Source: Psychrobacter sp. DAB_AL43B
GTDB lineage: Bacteria > Pseudomonadota > Gammaproteobacteria > Pseudomonadales > Moraxellaceae
Assembly (NCBI RefSeq): GCF_900168255.1
Contig: NZ_LT799838.1
Coordinates: 2,418,001-2,482,000 of the forward strand
Direction of reading: 5' to 3'
Length of the DNA: 64,000 bases
The position numbers and the translations under genes are program-made. Shown piece after piece: positions 8,259 through 17,441 of this stretch; the stretch's first letter is position 1, and each line of letters begins with the position of its first letter. The notes under the pieces are model-generated. The model was given only the letters and a program-made list of their open reading frames with translations, had not been told where the DNA came from and made no database searches.

Positions 8259-11200
8259 ATGTCACGTTTTTTTATTGATCGCCCTATCTTTGCATGGGTG
8301 ATGGCTATTTTAGTCATGCTCATCGGGATAATATCGGTTATCAACCTACCGATTGAGCAGTATCCAGCTATTGCGCCACCAACCGTCACGGTCAGCGCTA
8401 GCTACCCTGGTGCTAACGCTGAAACCGTTGAAAACTCAGTAGTACAGATTATTGAGCAGCGCATGAAAGGGCTTGATGGCTTGATGTACATGAAGTCGTC
8501 GAGTGCCTCAAATGGTAGTGCCTCTGTACAGCTGTTCTTTGAGAACGGTACAGATTCTGATACCGCACAGGTTCAGGTACAGAACAAATTACAGGCCGCA
8601 ATGAGCTCGTTGCCCGAGCAAGTACAGCGTCAAGGCGTTAACGTTAACAAAGCCTCTGAAGGCTTTTTAGCCGTGTTTGGCTTTGTGTCTGAAGATGGCA
8701 GTATGGATCCTGCTGATATCGGTGATTATATCAACTCTAATGTCGTCGATCAGCTCAGCCGTGTTGAAGGCGTTGGTCAAGTCCAAGCGTTCGGTGCATC
8801 TTACGCTATGCGTATTTGGCTCGATCCTGAACGTTTACGTGGCTATAGCTTGGTGCCATCCGATGTGGTCAACGCGGTACGTGCGCAAAACGCACAAGTA
8901 TCAGCCGGTCAGTTAGGTCAAGCACCTGCTGATACTGATGAACAAGTTATTAATGCAACCGTCACCGTACAAAGCTATCTAAAAACGCCTGATGAGTTCA
9001 AAAACATCCTACTAAAAACCGATACCTCTGGCGCGCAAGTACGCTTAGGCGATGTTGCAAAGGTTGAAATTGGTAGTGAAAGTTATAGTACGATTGCCTT
9101 GTTTAATGGCCAACAAGCCGCTGGCCTTGCTGTCTCACTAGCGAGTGGTGCTAACGCGCTTGCAACTCGCGAATTGGTCGGTGATCGAGTTGCCGAGCTA
9201 GAAGCAAACTTCCCTGCAGGCCTAAAGTCAGTCATTCCTTATGACACTACCCCATTTGTACGCTTGTCTATTGAACAAGTGGTCAAGACCTTAATCGAAG
9301 CGATTATATTAGTATTTATCGTCATGTTTATCTTCTTGCAGAACTGGCGCGCGACTATTATTCCGACGCTTGCTGTACCTGTGGTACTGCTTGGTACTTT
9401 TGCAGTACTGTATATTGCAGGGTTCAGTATCAACGTACTGACTATGTTTGCCATGGTACTGTCCATCGGCCTACTGGTCGATGATGCTATTGTCGTCGTA
9501 GAGAACGTCGAGCGGCTATTGGAAGAAGACCAAAATATCTCTATCAAAGACGCTACGATACAATCGATGGGTGAGATTAGTAAAATCGTTGTTGGTATCG
9601 CGCTTATCTTATCGGCGGTATTCGTACCGATGGCCTTCTTTGGTGGCTCAACTGGGGTAATCTATCGTCAGTTCGCCATTACTTTGATTACCAGTATGGT
9701 GCTGTCAGCTCTAGTTGCTCTTATTTTCACCCCTGCCCTATGTGTGACCTTGCTAAAACGTAGTAAGAGCCATGAAAAAGGTAATTCTGAGAATCAAAAA
9801 GGCTTCTTTGGTTGGTTTAACCGCTCTTTTACCAAAACCAGTCGCTCTTATGAAAATTTCGTCGGTAAAAGCTTCCGCCTTAAATGGGTATATCTGATTG
9901 TCTATGCGGCTATTATCGGTATTATGGCAGTGGTATTCTTACGTATCCCTGGCTCATTTTTACCGGAAGAAGACCAGGGTATTATGTTTACCGCCGTACA
10001 GCTGCCCGCTGGTTCGACACTGAATGAGACGCAAGCGGTTCTAGATAAAGTGAGCGCTTATTATAGCGGCCAAGAACCGGATAATGTGGAATCAGCGTTT
10101 ACCATCGCTGGCTTTAGTTTCGTAGGACAAGGACAAAACGTCGGTATCGCCTTCGTAAAACTCAGCGACTGGGCGGATCGTAAAGGTGAAGACAATACAG
10201 CACGGGCAGTCTCTGATCGTGCACAGGGTTATTTCTTTACCCAAATTAACGAAGCGACTGTGTTTAATATTATCCCACCAGCAATTAGTGGACTTGGTAA
10301 CTCTAGTGGTTTTGACTTGATGCTTCAAGACTCCGGTAACGTCGGACACGAAGGTCTGTTAGAAGCACGTAATATGTTACTGGGCATGGCTGCTCAAAAC
10401 GATCAAGTAGCCGGTGTACGTCCAAACGGACAAGAAGATGCACCGCAGCTTAAAGTTGATATTAACCAAGAACAAGCCGCTGCTTATGGTCTATCCATGG
10501 CAAATATTAACAGTGTCATCTCAACCGCGTGGGGCTCAAGCTATATCAATGACTTCGTTGATCGTGGTCGTGTCAAACGCGTATTTGTACAAGGTGAACC
10601 TAGTAGCCGTACTAATCCTGATGATATCGGTAAATGGTATGTCCGTAACGATAGCAACGAGATGATCTCATTTGATGCTTTCTCTAGTAGTAAATGGGAA
10701 ACCGGTTCACCGGGTCTCACGCGCTATAATAGTTTGGCGTCAATGAATATCCAAGGTAGCGCTGCTCCTGGTCTAAGTACCGGTGAAGCGATGGATGCCA
10801 TGGAAGCGATGGTCGAACAGCTGCCAGACGGCATCAGTTACGAATGGACAGGTCTATCATTAGAAGAGAAGAAGTCAGGTGCTCAAGCGCCGATGCTGTA
10901 TGCAGTTTCTATCTTAGTGGTATTCTTATGTCTTGCTGCCTTGTATGAGAGTTGGTCAATTCCATTCTCAGTACTATTGGTGATTCCACTTGGGGTATTG
11001 GGGGCGGTGCTGTTTACTTGGTTTCGTGGCTTATCCAATGACATTTACTTACAAGTTGGTCTACTCACGGTGGTTGGGCTATCGGCCAAAAACGCCATCT
11101 TGATTATCGAGTTTGCGAGGGATCACCAAGAGGAAGGTTATACCTTAAAAGAGGCCGTCATGACCGCGGCGCGGCAACGTCTGCGTCCTATTATTATGAC

Positions 11201-11558
11201 CTCACTTGCCTTTGGTCTTGGTGTTGTGCCATTATTCATCGCGACAGGTGCTGGTTCTGGTAGCCAAAACGCCATTGGTACCAGTGTGGTTGGCGGTGTT
11301 GTCACTGCTACCTTCTTAGGTATCTTCTTTATTCCGATGTTCTATATTTGGGTACGTAGCTTGTTTCCGTACAAATATGACACGCCGCCAAATGATGGTG
11401 GGAATACGCCTGACAGCTCTAACCCTGATAATCCAGACAATCCAGTTGGACCAACAGAGTATAATGAGCCACCGATCATACATGTTGACGACGATATGCA
11501 AAACATGACGCTCTCTAAGAGCTCTCAGCCTGCAAGCTTTGGAGATAATACACAATGA
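8259..11558 (+). CDS. acrB: RND multidrug efflux pump, inner-membrane transporter (HAE1 family)
   Basis: Proton-driven exporter of drugs and other amphiphiles. It is 1,099 residues and starts MSRFFIDRPIFAWVMA, the standard HAE1 N-terminus. The proton-relay pair is in LLVDDAIVVVENV (around 405-410) in TM4, and the TM10 lysine is in VVGLSAKNAILIIEFARD. Two large periplasmic loops carry the porter and docking domains. It is about 50 residues longer than AcrB because of an Asp/Asn/Pro-rich cytoplasmic tail after the last membrane segment. Its stop overlaps the start of the channel gene (ATGA). Closest in style to AcrB/MexB/AdeJ. Confidence 0.95.
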   Translation: MSRFFIDRPIFAWVMAILVMLIGIISVINLPIEQYPAIAPPTVTVSASYPGANAETVENSVVQIIEQRMKGLDGLMYMKSSSASNGSASVQLFFENGTDSDTAQVQVQNKLQAAMSSLPEQVQRQGVNVNKASEGFLAVFGFVSEDGSMDPADIGDYINSNVVDQLSRVEGVGQVQAFGASYAMRIWLDPERLRGYSLVPSDVVNAVRAQNAQVSAGQLGQAPADTDEQVINATVTVQSYLKTPDEFKNILLKTDTSGAQVRLGDVAKVEIGSESYSTIALFNGQQAAGLAVSLASGANALATRELVGDRVAELEANFPAGLKSVIPYDTTPFVRLSIEQVVKTLIEAIILVFIVMFIFLQNWRATIIPTLAVPVVLLGTFAVLYIAGFSINVLTMFAMVLSIGLLVDDAIVVVENVERLLEEDQNISIKDATIQSMGEISKIVVGIALILSAVFVPMAFFGGSTGVIYRQFAITLITSMVLSALVALIFTPALCVTLLKRSKSHEKGNSENQKGFFGWFNRSFTKTSRSYENFVGKSFRLKWVYLIVYAAIIGIMAVVFLRIPGSFLPEEDQGIMFTAVQLPAGSTLNETQAVLDKVSAYYSGQEPDNVESAFTIAGFSFVGQGQNVGIAFVKLSDWADRKGEDNTARAVSDRAQGYFFTQINEATVFNIIPPAISGLGNSSGFDLMLQDSGNVGHEGLLEARNMLLGMAAQNDQVAGVRPNGQEDAPQLKVDINQEQAAAYGLSMANINSVISTAWGSSYINDFVDRGRVKRVFVQGEPSSRTNPDDIGKWYVRNDSNEMISFDAFSSSKWETGSPGLTRYNSLASMNIQGSAAPGLSTGEAMDAMEAMVEQLPDGISYEWTGLSLEEKKSGAQAPMLYAVSILVVFLCLAALYESWSIPFSVLLVIPLGVLGAVLFTWFRGLSNDIYLQVGLLTVVGLSAKNAILIIEFARDHQEEGYTLKEAVMTAARQRLRPIIMTSLAFGLGVVPLFIATGAGSGSQNAIGTSVVGGVVTATFLGIFFIPMFYIWVRSLFPYKYDTPPNDGGNTPDSSNPDNPDNPVGPTEYNEPPIIHVDDDMQNMTLSKSSQPASFGDNTQ

Positions 11559-13345
11559 GTTTTAGTTATTTCGTTACCCCCAACTCAGCAACTAAGGCAG
11601 TCTCTTTGACTGCCCGCGTTAGCCAAAATAGCGGTCGTTTAATAGGCTTAACGGCATTAGCGATCAGCATGGCTGCTTGTAATACCATTCCAAAAGCGGA
11701 TATGCGTCCTGTCCTTGCTGAGCCTAATATTCCTATCGGACAAACCTATGGGGCGTTCGATAAGGAGACCGTCAGTACGGCTGAGCAACCAAGCATTGCC
11801 AATCAACGCTGGCAGAACTTCTATAGCGACGAGCGTTTAAAAGGTCTGATTGCTTTAGGTCTTGAAAATAACAAAGACTTTGAAAGTGCACGCTTAGCCA
11901 TTGAAAAAGCACGTGCTCAATATCAAATTAGTGATATTCGCGACTTGCCAAGTATCGATGGTAGCGGTGGCTACAGTCGCTCAGCACAAAATAGCCGCGA
12001 TAAAAACTCTAGTGGTGCTTATAGCGTAAATTTAGGTCTTGCCAATTATGAGCTCGACTTTTGGGGTAAAATCTCTAGTTTAAAAGACCAAGCGTTGCAG
12101 AATTTCTTAGCCACCACGGCTGCAAAAGACGCTACCCAAATTAGCTTAATTAGTAACATTGCCCAAAGCTATGCCAATTTAAGCTACAGTTTAGCGCAGC
12201 TGAAACTGGCGGAAGCAACGGTTGAGAGTCGTGAGAAATCACTATTTATCGCTGATAAACGTTTTGAAGCCGGTATTGATCCTAAGCTGCCTTCGTTACA
12301 GTCTAGTGCCTCACTTGAAAATGCGAGACTTGCCGTCTTACGTGCGCAAAGCAGTATTTTAAAATCACGTAATGCATTGCAGTTTTTGGTCGGTGGACCG
12401 ATTCCAACCAATCTGATTCCAACCCCAGCTGTCAGTAATATCACTAGCCAAAAGATATTTAGTGCTGGCTTGCCTAGTGAGTTGCTGCGCTATCGCCCAG
12501 ATGTGTTGCAAGCGGAATACAACCTAAAAGCCGCTGGTGCTAATATCGAAGTAGCACGCGCGTCTTATTATCCTTCTATAAGCCTCGCAAGTAGCATTGG
12601 CGTCAGTAGTGGTAGTTTGGACGACTTATTCAAAAGTGGTGCCGTTGGCTGGTCATTTGGTCCAAGCATTAGCGTGCCTATCTTTGATGCAGGTCGCTTA
12701 GATGCCAACTACGATGTCGCTAAAATTGAGCGTGAACAAACCCTTGCTGGCTATGAGCGCTCAATTCAAACCGCTTTCCGCGAGGTCTCTGATGTCTTGG
12801 CAACGCGTGCTACCTTAGGCGAGCAGCTCGAAGCCCAATACCGTCTGCAAGACAACTTTGAGCAAACCTATCAGATTGCAGATGCGCGCTTTAAAGCGGG
12901 TATTGCTAACTATCTAGACGTTCTTGATGCACAGCGTTCACTGTTCTCAACGCAGCAAGGTATTTTAGATTTAGAGCTACAAAAAATCGTTAGCCAAGTC
13001 GAGCTTTACCAAGCGCTTGGTGGTGGTGCCAACCTAGATGTGCCAACTGTTATTCCTACGCCGCAACATAGAAACTTAGTGCAAGTGGCTAACGTAGCTG
13101 GCAATAAAGCAAAAGCGGTCAATGCTATCGATGCCGCTAGCTCAGCGCGTGTTGCTTCTGTCCAAGAAGCTCAAGCGATTAAGCAAGCGCAACCAGTAGA
13201 AAAAGCCACCTTTAAACCTACTGCTGTGGTTGACGTCAATAATGACGGTAAAACCGATGCTGCTGTAGGCATCTTAACTGAAGAGGCTACTCTGAAAGAA
13301 ACCAGCGTTGAGCAAGTACCTGTCACGCAGATTGTTGAACCTTAA
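11555..13345 (+). CDS. Outer-membrane efflux channel lipoprotein (NodT/OprM family)
   Basis: Trimeric outer-membrane channel completing the RND pump. A lipobox MAAC gives Cys42. Two OEP repeats follow, each with the family's long helices (LANYELDFWGKISSLKDQ; the later RFKAGIANYLDVLDAQRSL). At 596 residues it exceeds the usual 470-500: after the second OEP domain is an extension of about 90 residues rich in Ala/Lys/Val. Near the end the extension has DVNNDGKTDA, which fits a calcium-binding DxNxDGxxD loop. It overlaps the pump gene by 4 bp and is closed by the terminator at 13408. Confidence 0.93.
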   Translation: MSFSYFVTPNSATKAVSLTARVSQNSGRLIGLTALAISMAACNTIPKADMRPVLAEPNIPIGQTYGAFDKETVSTAEQPSIANQRWQNFYSDERLKGLIALGLENNKDFESARLAIEKARAQYQISDIRDLPSIDGSGGYSRSAQNSRDKNSSGAYSVNLGLANYELDFWGKISSLKDQALQNFLATTAAKDATQISLISNIAQSYANLSYSLAQLKLAEATVESREKSLFIADKRFEAGIDPKLPSLQSSASLENARLAVLRAQSSILKSRNALQFLVGGPIPTNLIPTPAVSNITSQKIFSAGLPSELLRYRPDVLQAEYNLKAAGANIEVARASYYPSISLASSIGVSSGSLDDLFKSGAVGWSFGPSISVPIFDAGRLDANYDVAKIEREQTLAGYERSIQTAFREVSDVLATRATLGEQLEAQYRLQDNFEQTYQIADARFKAGIANYLDVLDAQRSLFSTQQGILDLELQKIVSQVELYQALGGGANLDVPTVIPTPQHRNLVQVANVAGNKAKAVNAIDAASSARVASVQEAQAIKQAQPVEKATFKPTAVVDVNNDGKTDAAVGILTEEATLKETSVEQVPVTQIVEP

Positions 13346-13407
13346 GTGATCAGAGCGCTATAATCTCGTGAAGGTGCTTTATCCTCACGTTGATAGTCGA
13401 TAAGTAC

Positions 13408-13438
13408 AAAAAGCCCTACCGACTTGGTAGGGCTTTTT
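13408..13438 (+). terminator. Terminator of the RND efflux operon
   Basis: Perfect stem AAAAAGCCCTACC / GGTAGGGCTTTTT with a 5-nt loop, 63 bp after the channel gene's stop and ahead of hemB. Confidence 0.9.
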
Positions 13439-13493
13439 GCTTTCGTCAGCTACTATTGGTTATAGTAGTCGTATTATATTAATACCAAAATAA

Positions 13494-14531
<1,038 letters not shown>

Positions 14532-14593
14532 TTTTAGCTAATTTGCTTATTTATATTTTTGCTTATTTATATTGTGGTTTAAACTGCAAACCT

Positions 14594-14634
14594 ATCACAC
14601 CCGCTGCTATCAATCAGCTGGTGTGATTTTTTTT
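14594..14634 (+). terminator. Terminator of hemB
   Basis: Stem ATCACACC.GCTG / CAGC.GGTGTGAT with an 8-nt loop, followed by eight T residues, 63 bp after the hemB stop. A run of A is absent on the other side, so it mainly serves the plus strand. Confidence 0.88.
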
Positions 14635-14650
14635 ATTGTAATAAGTAAAT

Positions 14651-15628
14651 CTATAAACGCGCACGCTCATGTGGCTCATTAAAGTCAATAACCGGACCAA
14701 CAGGCACAATACGAGTGGGATTAATATTGGCATGGCTGATGTAATAATGCGCCTTGATATGCGCCATATTTATTGTCTCTGCGATACCTGGTACTTGATA
14801 TAAATCACGTAGATAACCCCAAAGATTCGGATAGTCAACGATACGACGTATATTACATTTAAAATGACCGACATAAACCGCATCAAAACGTACTAAAGTC
14901 GTAAATAAACGCCAATCCGCCCCAGTTATCGTGCTACCTATTAGGTAACGTTGGTCTGCCAAACGCGCCTCTAACTTATCTAACGCATCGAATAGTTTGA
15001 CTACCGCTTCTTTATACGCCGCTTCTGTAGTGGCAAAACCAGCTTTATAAACTCCGTTATTAACCGCATCATAAACAAATGCATTGATCGCATCGATTTC
15101 TGCTATGGATTCTGCAGGTAAAAAATTGCCAGCTATCGCCCCAATCTCATCAAAGGCTGAGTTAAACATCCGAATAATCTCAGAGGATTCATTGCTAACG
15201 ATAGTATGGGTTTTTTTATCCCATAGTATCGGTACTGTGACTCGTCCCGTATAGTCAGGCTTTGCTGCGGTATAAATTTCATATAAATAATTTGCATCGA
15301 CGATAGGATCAGCGACAACCCCTGCGCCCTCTGCAAACGTCCAACCTTTATCACCCATAAATGGATGCACCACAGATATCGAGATCAGGTCTTCTAAGCC
15401 TTTGAGCTTGCGGAAAATGGTCGTACGGTTCGCCCATGGACACGCCAAAGAGACATATAAGTGATAACGGTTGGCCTCCGCTTTAAAGCCGCCTCGACCA
15501 GAGGGACCTGCACTGCCATCTACGGTCACCCAGTTTCTAAAGCCTGCGTCTTCACGCTTAAAGCGTCCGCCGCTAGATGCGGTGTCATACCATTTGTCTT
15601 GCCACTGCCCGTCGACCAATAGACCCAT
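14651..15628 (-). CDS. yqjG: Glutathionyl-hydroquinone reductase (Xi-class glutathione transferase)
   Basis: Reduces glutathionyl-hydroquinones, using glutathione, to hydroquinones; a cytoplasmic quinone-detoxification enzyme. It is 325 residues from the start at 15628, chosen for its GAGGAG ribosome-binding site. The catalytic CPW is at 63-65 in SLACPWANRT, followed by an Xi-class N-terminal thioredoxin fold (VTVPILWDKKTHTIVSNES) and a helical C-terminal domain with ITGADWRLFTTLVRFD. Single-gene unit convergent with hemB. PcpF, YqjG and ECM4 share this architecture. Confidence 0.92.
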   Translation of the reverse strand: MGLLVDGQWQDKWYDTASSGGRFKREDAGFRNWVTVDGSAGPSGRGGFKAEANRYHLYVSLACPWANRTTIFRKLKGLEDLISISVVHPFMGDKGWTFAEGAGVVADPIVDANYLYEIYTAAKPDYTGRVTVPILWDKKTHTIVSNESSEIIRMFNSAFDEIGAIAGNFLPAESIAEIDAINAFVYDAVNNGVYKAGFATTEAAYKEAVVKLFDALDKLEARLADQRYLIGSTITGADWRLFTTLVRFDAVYVGHFKCNIRRIVDYPNLWGYLRDLYQVPGIAETINMAHIKAHYYISHANINPTRIVPVGPVIDFNEPHERARL

Positions 15629-15933
15629 ATCACTCTCCTCAATATTCTGTTTTGATATTATTTCATGGAACATGCATACTATGAAATCATCATAATAAGC
15701 ACTCTATTTTGAGAATTATGATAGCAGTTATATATTACCCAGCATTAGCCTTTGTGGTTCTGCTGACAATAAAACATAAACCAATTTTACTGACTGTTTA
15801 ATATAACTACATAAATAACGGTCTAAATCGCTCAATATAAAAGTATAATAGTCAGTATTATGCCAATAAAAGAATTTTATTAGAAAAAAGGCTTGCAAAG
15901 TAGTAGAAACTTGATAGAATACTCAACCTAAAT
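15629..15933. other. Intergenic region between the GHR gene and tRNA-Val
   Basis: 305 bp, AT-rich. It holds the ribosome-binding site and presumably the promoter of the minus-strand reductase gene at its left end, and the tRNA-Val promoter at its right end. No gene is seen. Confidence 0.5.
15893..15920 (+). promoter_or_regulatory. Sigma-70 type promoter of tRNA-Val
   Basis: TTGCAA at 15893-15898 and TAGAAT at 15915-15920 are 16 bp apart, placed 13 bp before the mature tRNA 5' end. Confidence 0.7.
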
Positions 15934-16010
<77 letters not shown>

Positions 16011-16020
16011 AATATTTAGA

Positions 16021-16051
16021 AAGCCCTAGTCTAACGACTGGGGCTTTTTTT
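16021..16051 (+). terminator. Terminator of tRNA-Val
   Basis: Stem AGCCCTAGT / ACTGGGGCT (one T-G pair) with a 6-nt loop and a run of seven T. Confidence 0.88.
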
Positions 16052-16081
16052 GTCCGTAAAATATGGGCTGTAGTGGAAAAT

Positions 16082-16288
16082 ATTTAATTGAAGAATGAGC
16101 TGGTATATCACCAAGACTACAAAATAAGATTCAAAGCCATCAACGACATCACTCAATACATTGAGCTTGAATACAATGAGGAGCGGTTAGCAAAGCACTG
16201 CTTCTCCCTGACGCAAGACAAGAGCTGTGCTCGCAGTGGCACTAAGATTCAAAAGGGCTTAGGCTATAAAACGCCAAGGCAGATGTAA
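16082..16288 (+). pseudogene. Relic of an IS3-family transposase C-terminus
   Basis: The translated text KNELVYHQDYK, then ITQYIELEYN, and finally IQKGLGYKTPRQ is the C-terminal end of an IS3-family OrfB integrase domain. The order is right, but about 20 unrelated residues separate the EYN and IQKGLGYKTP blocks, where an intact element has none. There is no start codon with a ribosome-binding site and an in-frame stop sits just upstream (16085). The rest of the element is missing. It lies just after the tRNA-Val terminator. Confidence 0.75.
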
Positions 16289-16517
16289 TTTGATTATTAT
16301 CGTCTAGCTGCGTAAATAAAATCTCCCAAGTTAATGTCTACGGATTTGACAACATAGGTCATTGAATACGCTGGGTTATAAACCGCTGAAGTTGCTCAAG
16401 AGTAATCACTGGCTTTATACTCACTGATACTTAATGCTATGCAAAATTAGCGTTACTGAGCTTAAAATAGCCACTTAACGTATTTAAGATTTTCAATATC
16501 TATGAGCTAGCCAGCCA
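16289..16517. other. Non-coding DNA between the IS relic and torD
   Basis: About 230 bp with no frame that looks coding and no recognised signal; probably debris from the same insertion. No T-run hairpin was found for the end of torD. Confidence 0.4.
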
Positions 16518-17204
16518 TCAGCTCACTATACTTTCTAATGCTGCTCTGTCTTCTATGACAAACTGCTCTACCAAAGCAGCAAGTGCAGGATAAATATCTG
16601 TTTTTACGTTGATTTTTTGACAGTATTTAGTGAACTGCGGTAGCCAATTGAGTAAAGCAGTATCAAGAAAGTCGATTTGTTCTTGTGCCGTGTTGACCAT
16701 ATCAAGCTGTTGCTCAATACTTTTATTAATCCATAAGCTCATAACGATAAAATATACACTTAAATGGTCATTTGGCTCACGAAACTCAGGATGTAAGCTT
16801 AGCTGCTGGCTATCAAGAAAACGCATCATATGCGCCGCAGGTTTGCCATAAAGGTGTTTATCACTGCTCAGATAATAAGAAGCGTAAGGCGGTGCACTAT
16901 CATCACCACTCAGTAAAAAAATCTGCGCAAAATCTGCGGCAAGCTCAATGGCACGATGCTCTTTAGGGAATTGCTGCAAATTATCAATGGCGACTTTCAC
17001 GCGATTACTGTATTGCTCAAGTCCGAGACTAACAAATACCTCGTGAATACTATCGTAAGCTTGATTCTGTTGCCACTCATCTAAGGTCGTTGAGGTAAGC
17101 TCACGCGCGAAAACATCTGCAAACCAACGATAAAGTGCAGAACGTGCCGGATTAGCAGCTTGCCATTCTTCATTAATATTGATTTTATCTTCAGTTATGT
17201 TCAT
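16518..17204 (-). CDS. torD: TorD molecular chaperone for TMAO reductase
   Basis: Cytoplasmic chaperone that binds apo-TorA and its twin-arginine signal during molybdenum-cofactor insertion. It is an all-helical protein of 228 residues. Family marks are SGDDSAPPYASYYLSSDKHL with YGKPAAHMM, and the EPNDHLSVYF motif (the ExxDH signature of TorD/DmsD proteins). It is downstream of torA on the same strand but separated by 237 bp that include a hairpin terminator. Its expression would therefore need read-through or its own promoter. Confidence 0.9.
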   Translation of the reverse strand: MNITEDKININEEWQAANPARSALYRWFADVFARELTSTTLDEWQQNQAYDSIHEVFVSLGLEQYSNRVKVAIDNLQQFPKEHRAIELAADFAQIFLLSGDDSAPPYASYYLSSDKHLYGKPAAHMMRFLDSQQLSLHPEFREPNDHLSVYFIVMSLWINKSIEQQLDMVNTAQEQIDFLDTALLNWLPQFTKYCQKINVKTDIYPALAALVEQFVIEDRAALESIVS

Positions 17205-17250
17205 TTTAAATCCAATTTAAGCTGTCTTTTATGTGTTATTGGTGGCTACT

Positions 17251-17290
17251 TTTATTAAGTAACACATTTATTAAGTAACACATTTATTAA
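17251..17290. repeat. Short 16-bp tandem repeat upstream of torD
   Basis: TTTATTAAGTAACACA occurs twice, then a third partial copy (TTTATTAA). It lies in the torA-torD gap, 46 bp upstream of the torD start on the minus strand, where a promoter for torD would be expected. Confidence 0.8.
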
Positions 17291-17357
17291 ATAGCGGTTT
17301 TATTTTTATTAAATACTGGCATTGAGTACTACATTAGAACAGATCGTCTATATAAAT

Positions 17358-17416
17358 AAATGCCTTTGTAAATCACACATGCTATTTACGTCGCATACGG
17401 CTTACAAAGGCATTTT
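17358..17416 (-). terminator. Hairpin terminator after torA
   Basis: Arms AAATGCCTTTGTAA (17358-17371) and TTACAAAGGCATTT (17402 on) form a 14-bp stem with a 30-nt loop. It begins about 25 bp past the torA stop. A and T runs flank both sides. It separates torECA from torD. Confidence 0.75.
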
Positions 17417-17441
17417 TTATCACTTACTGTCCTAAATGATA

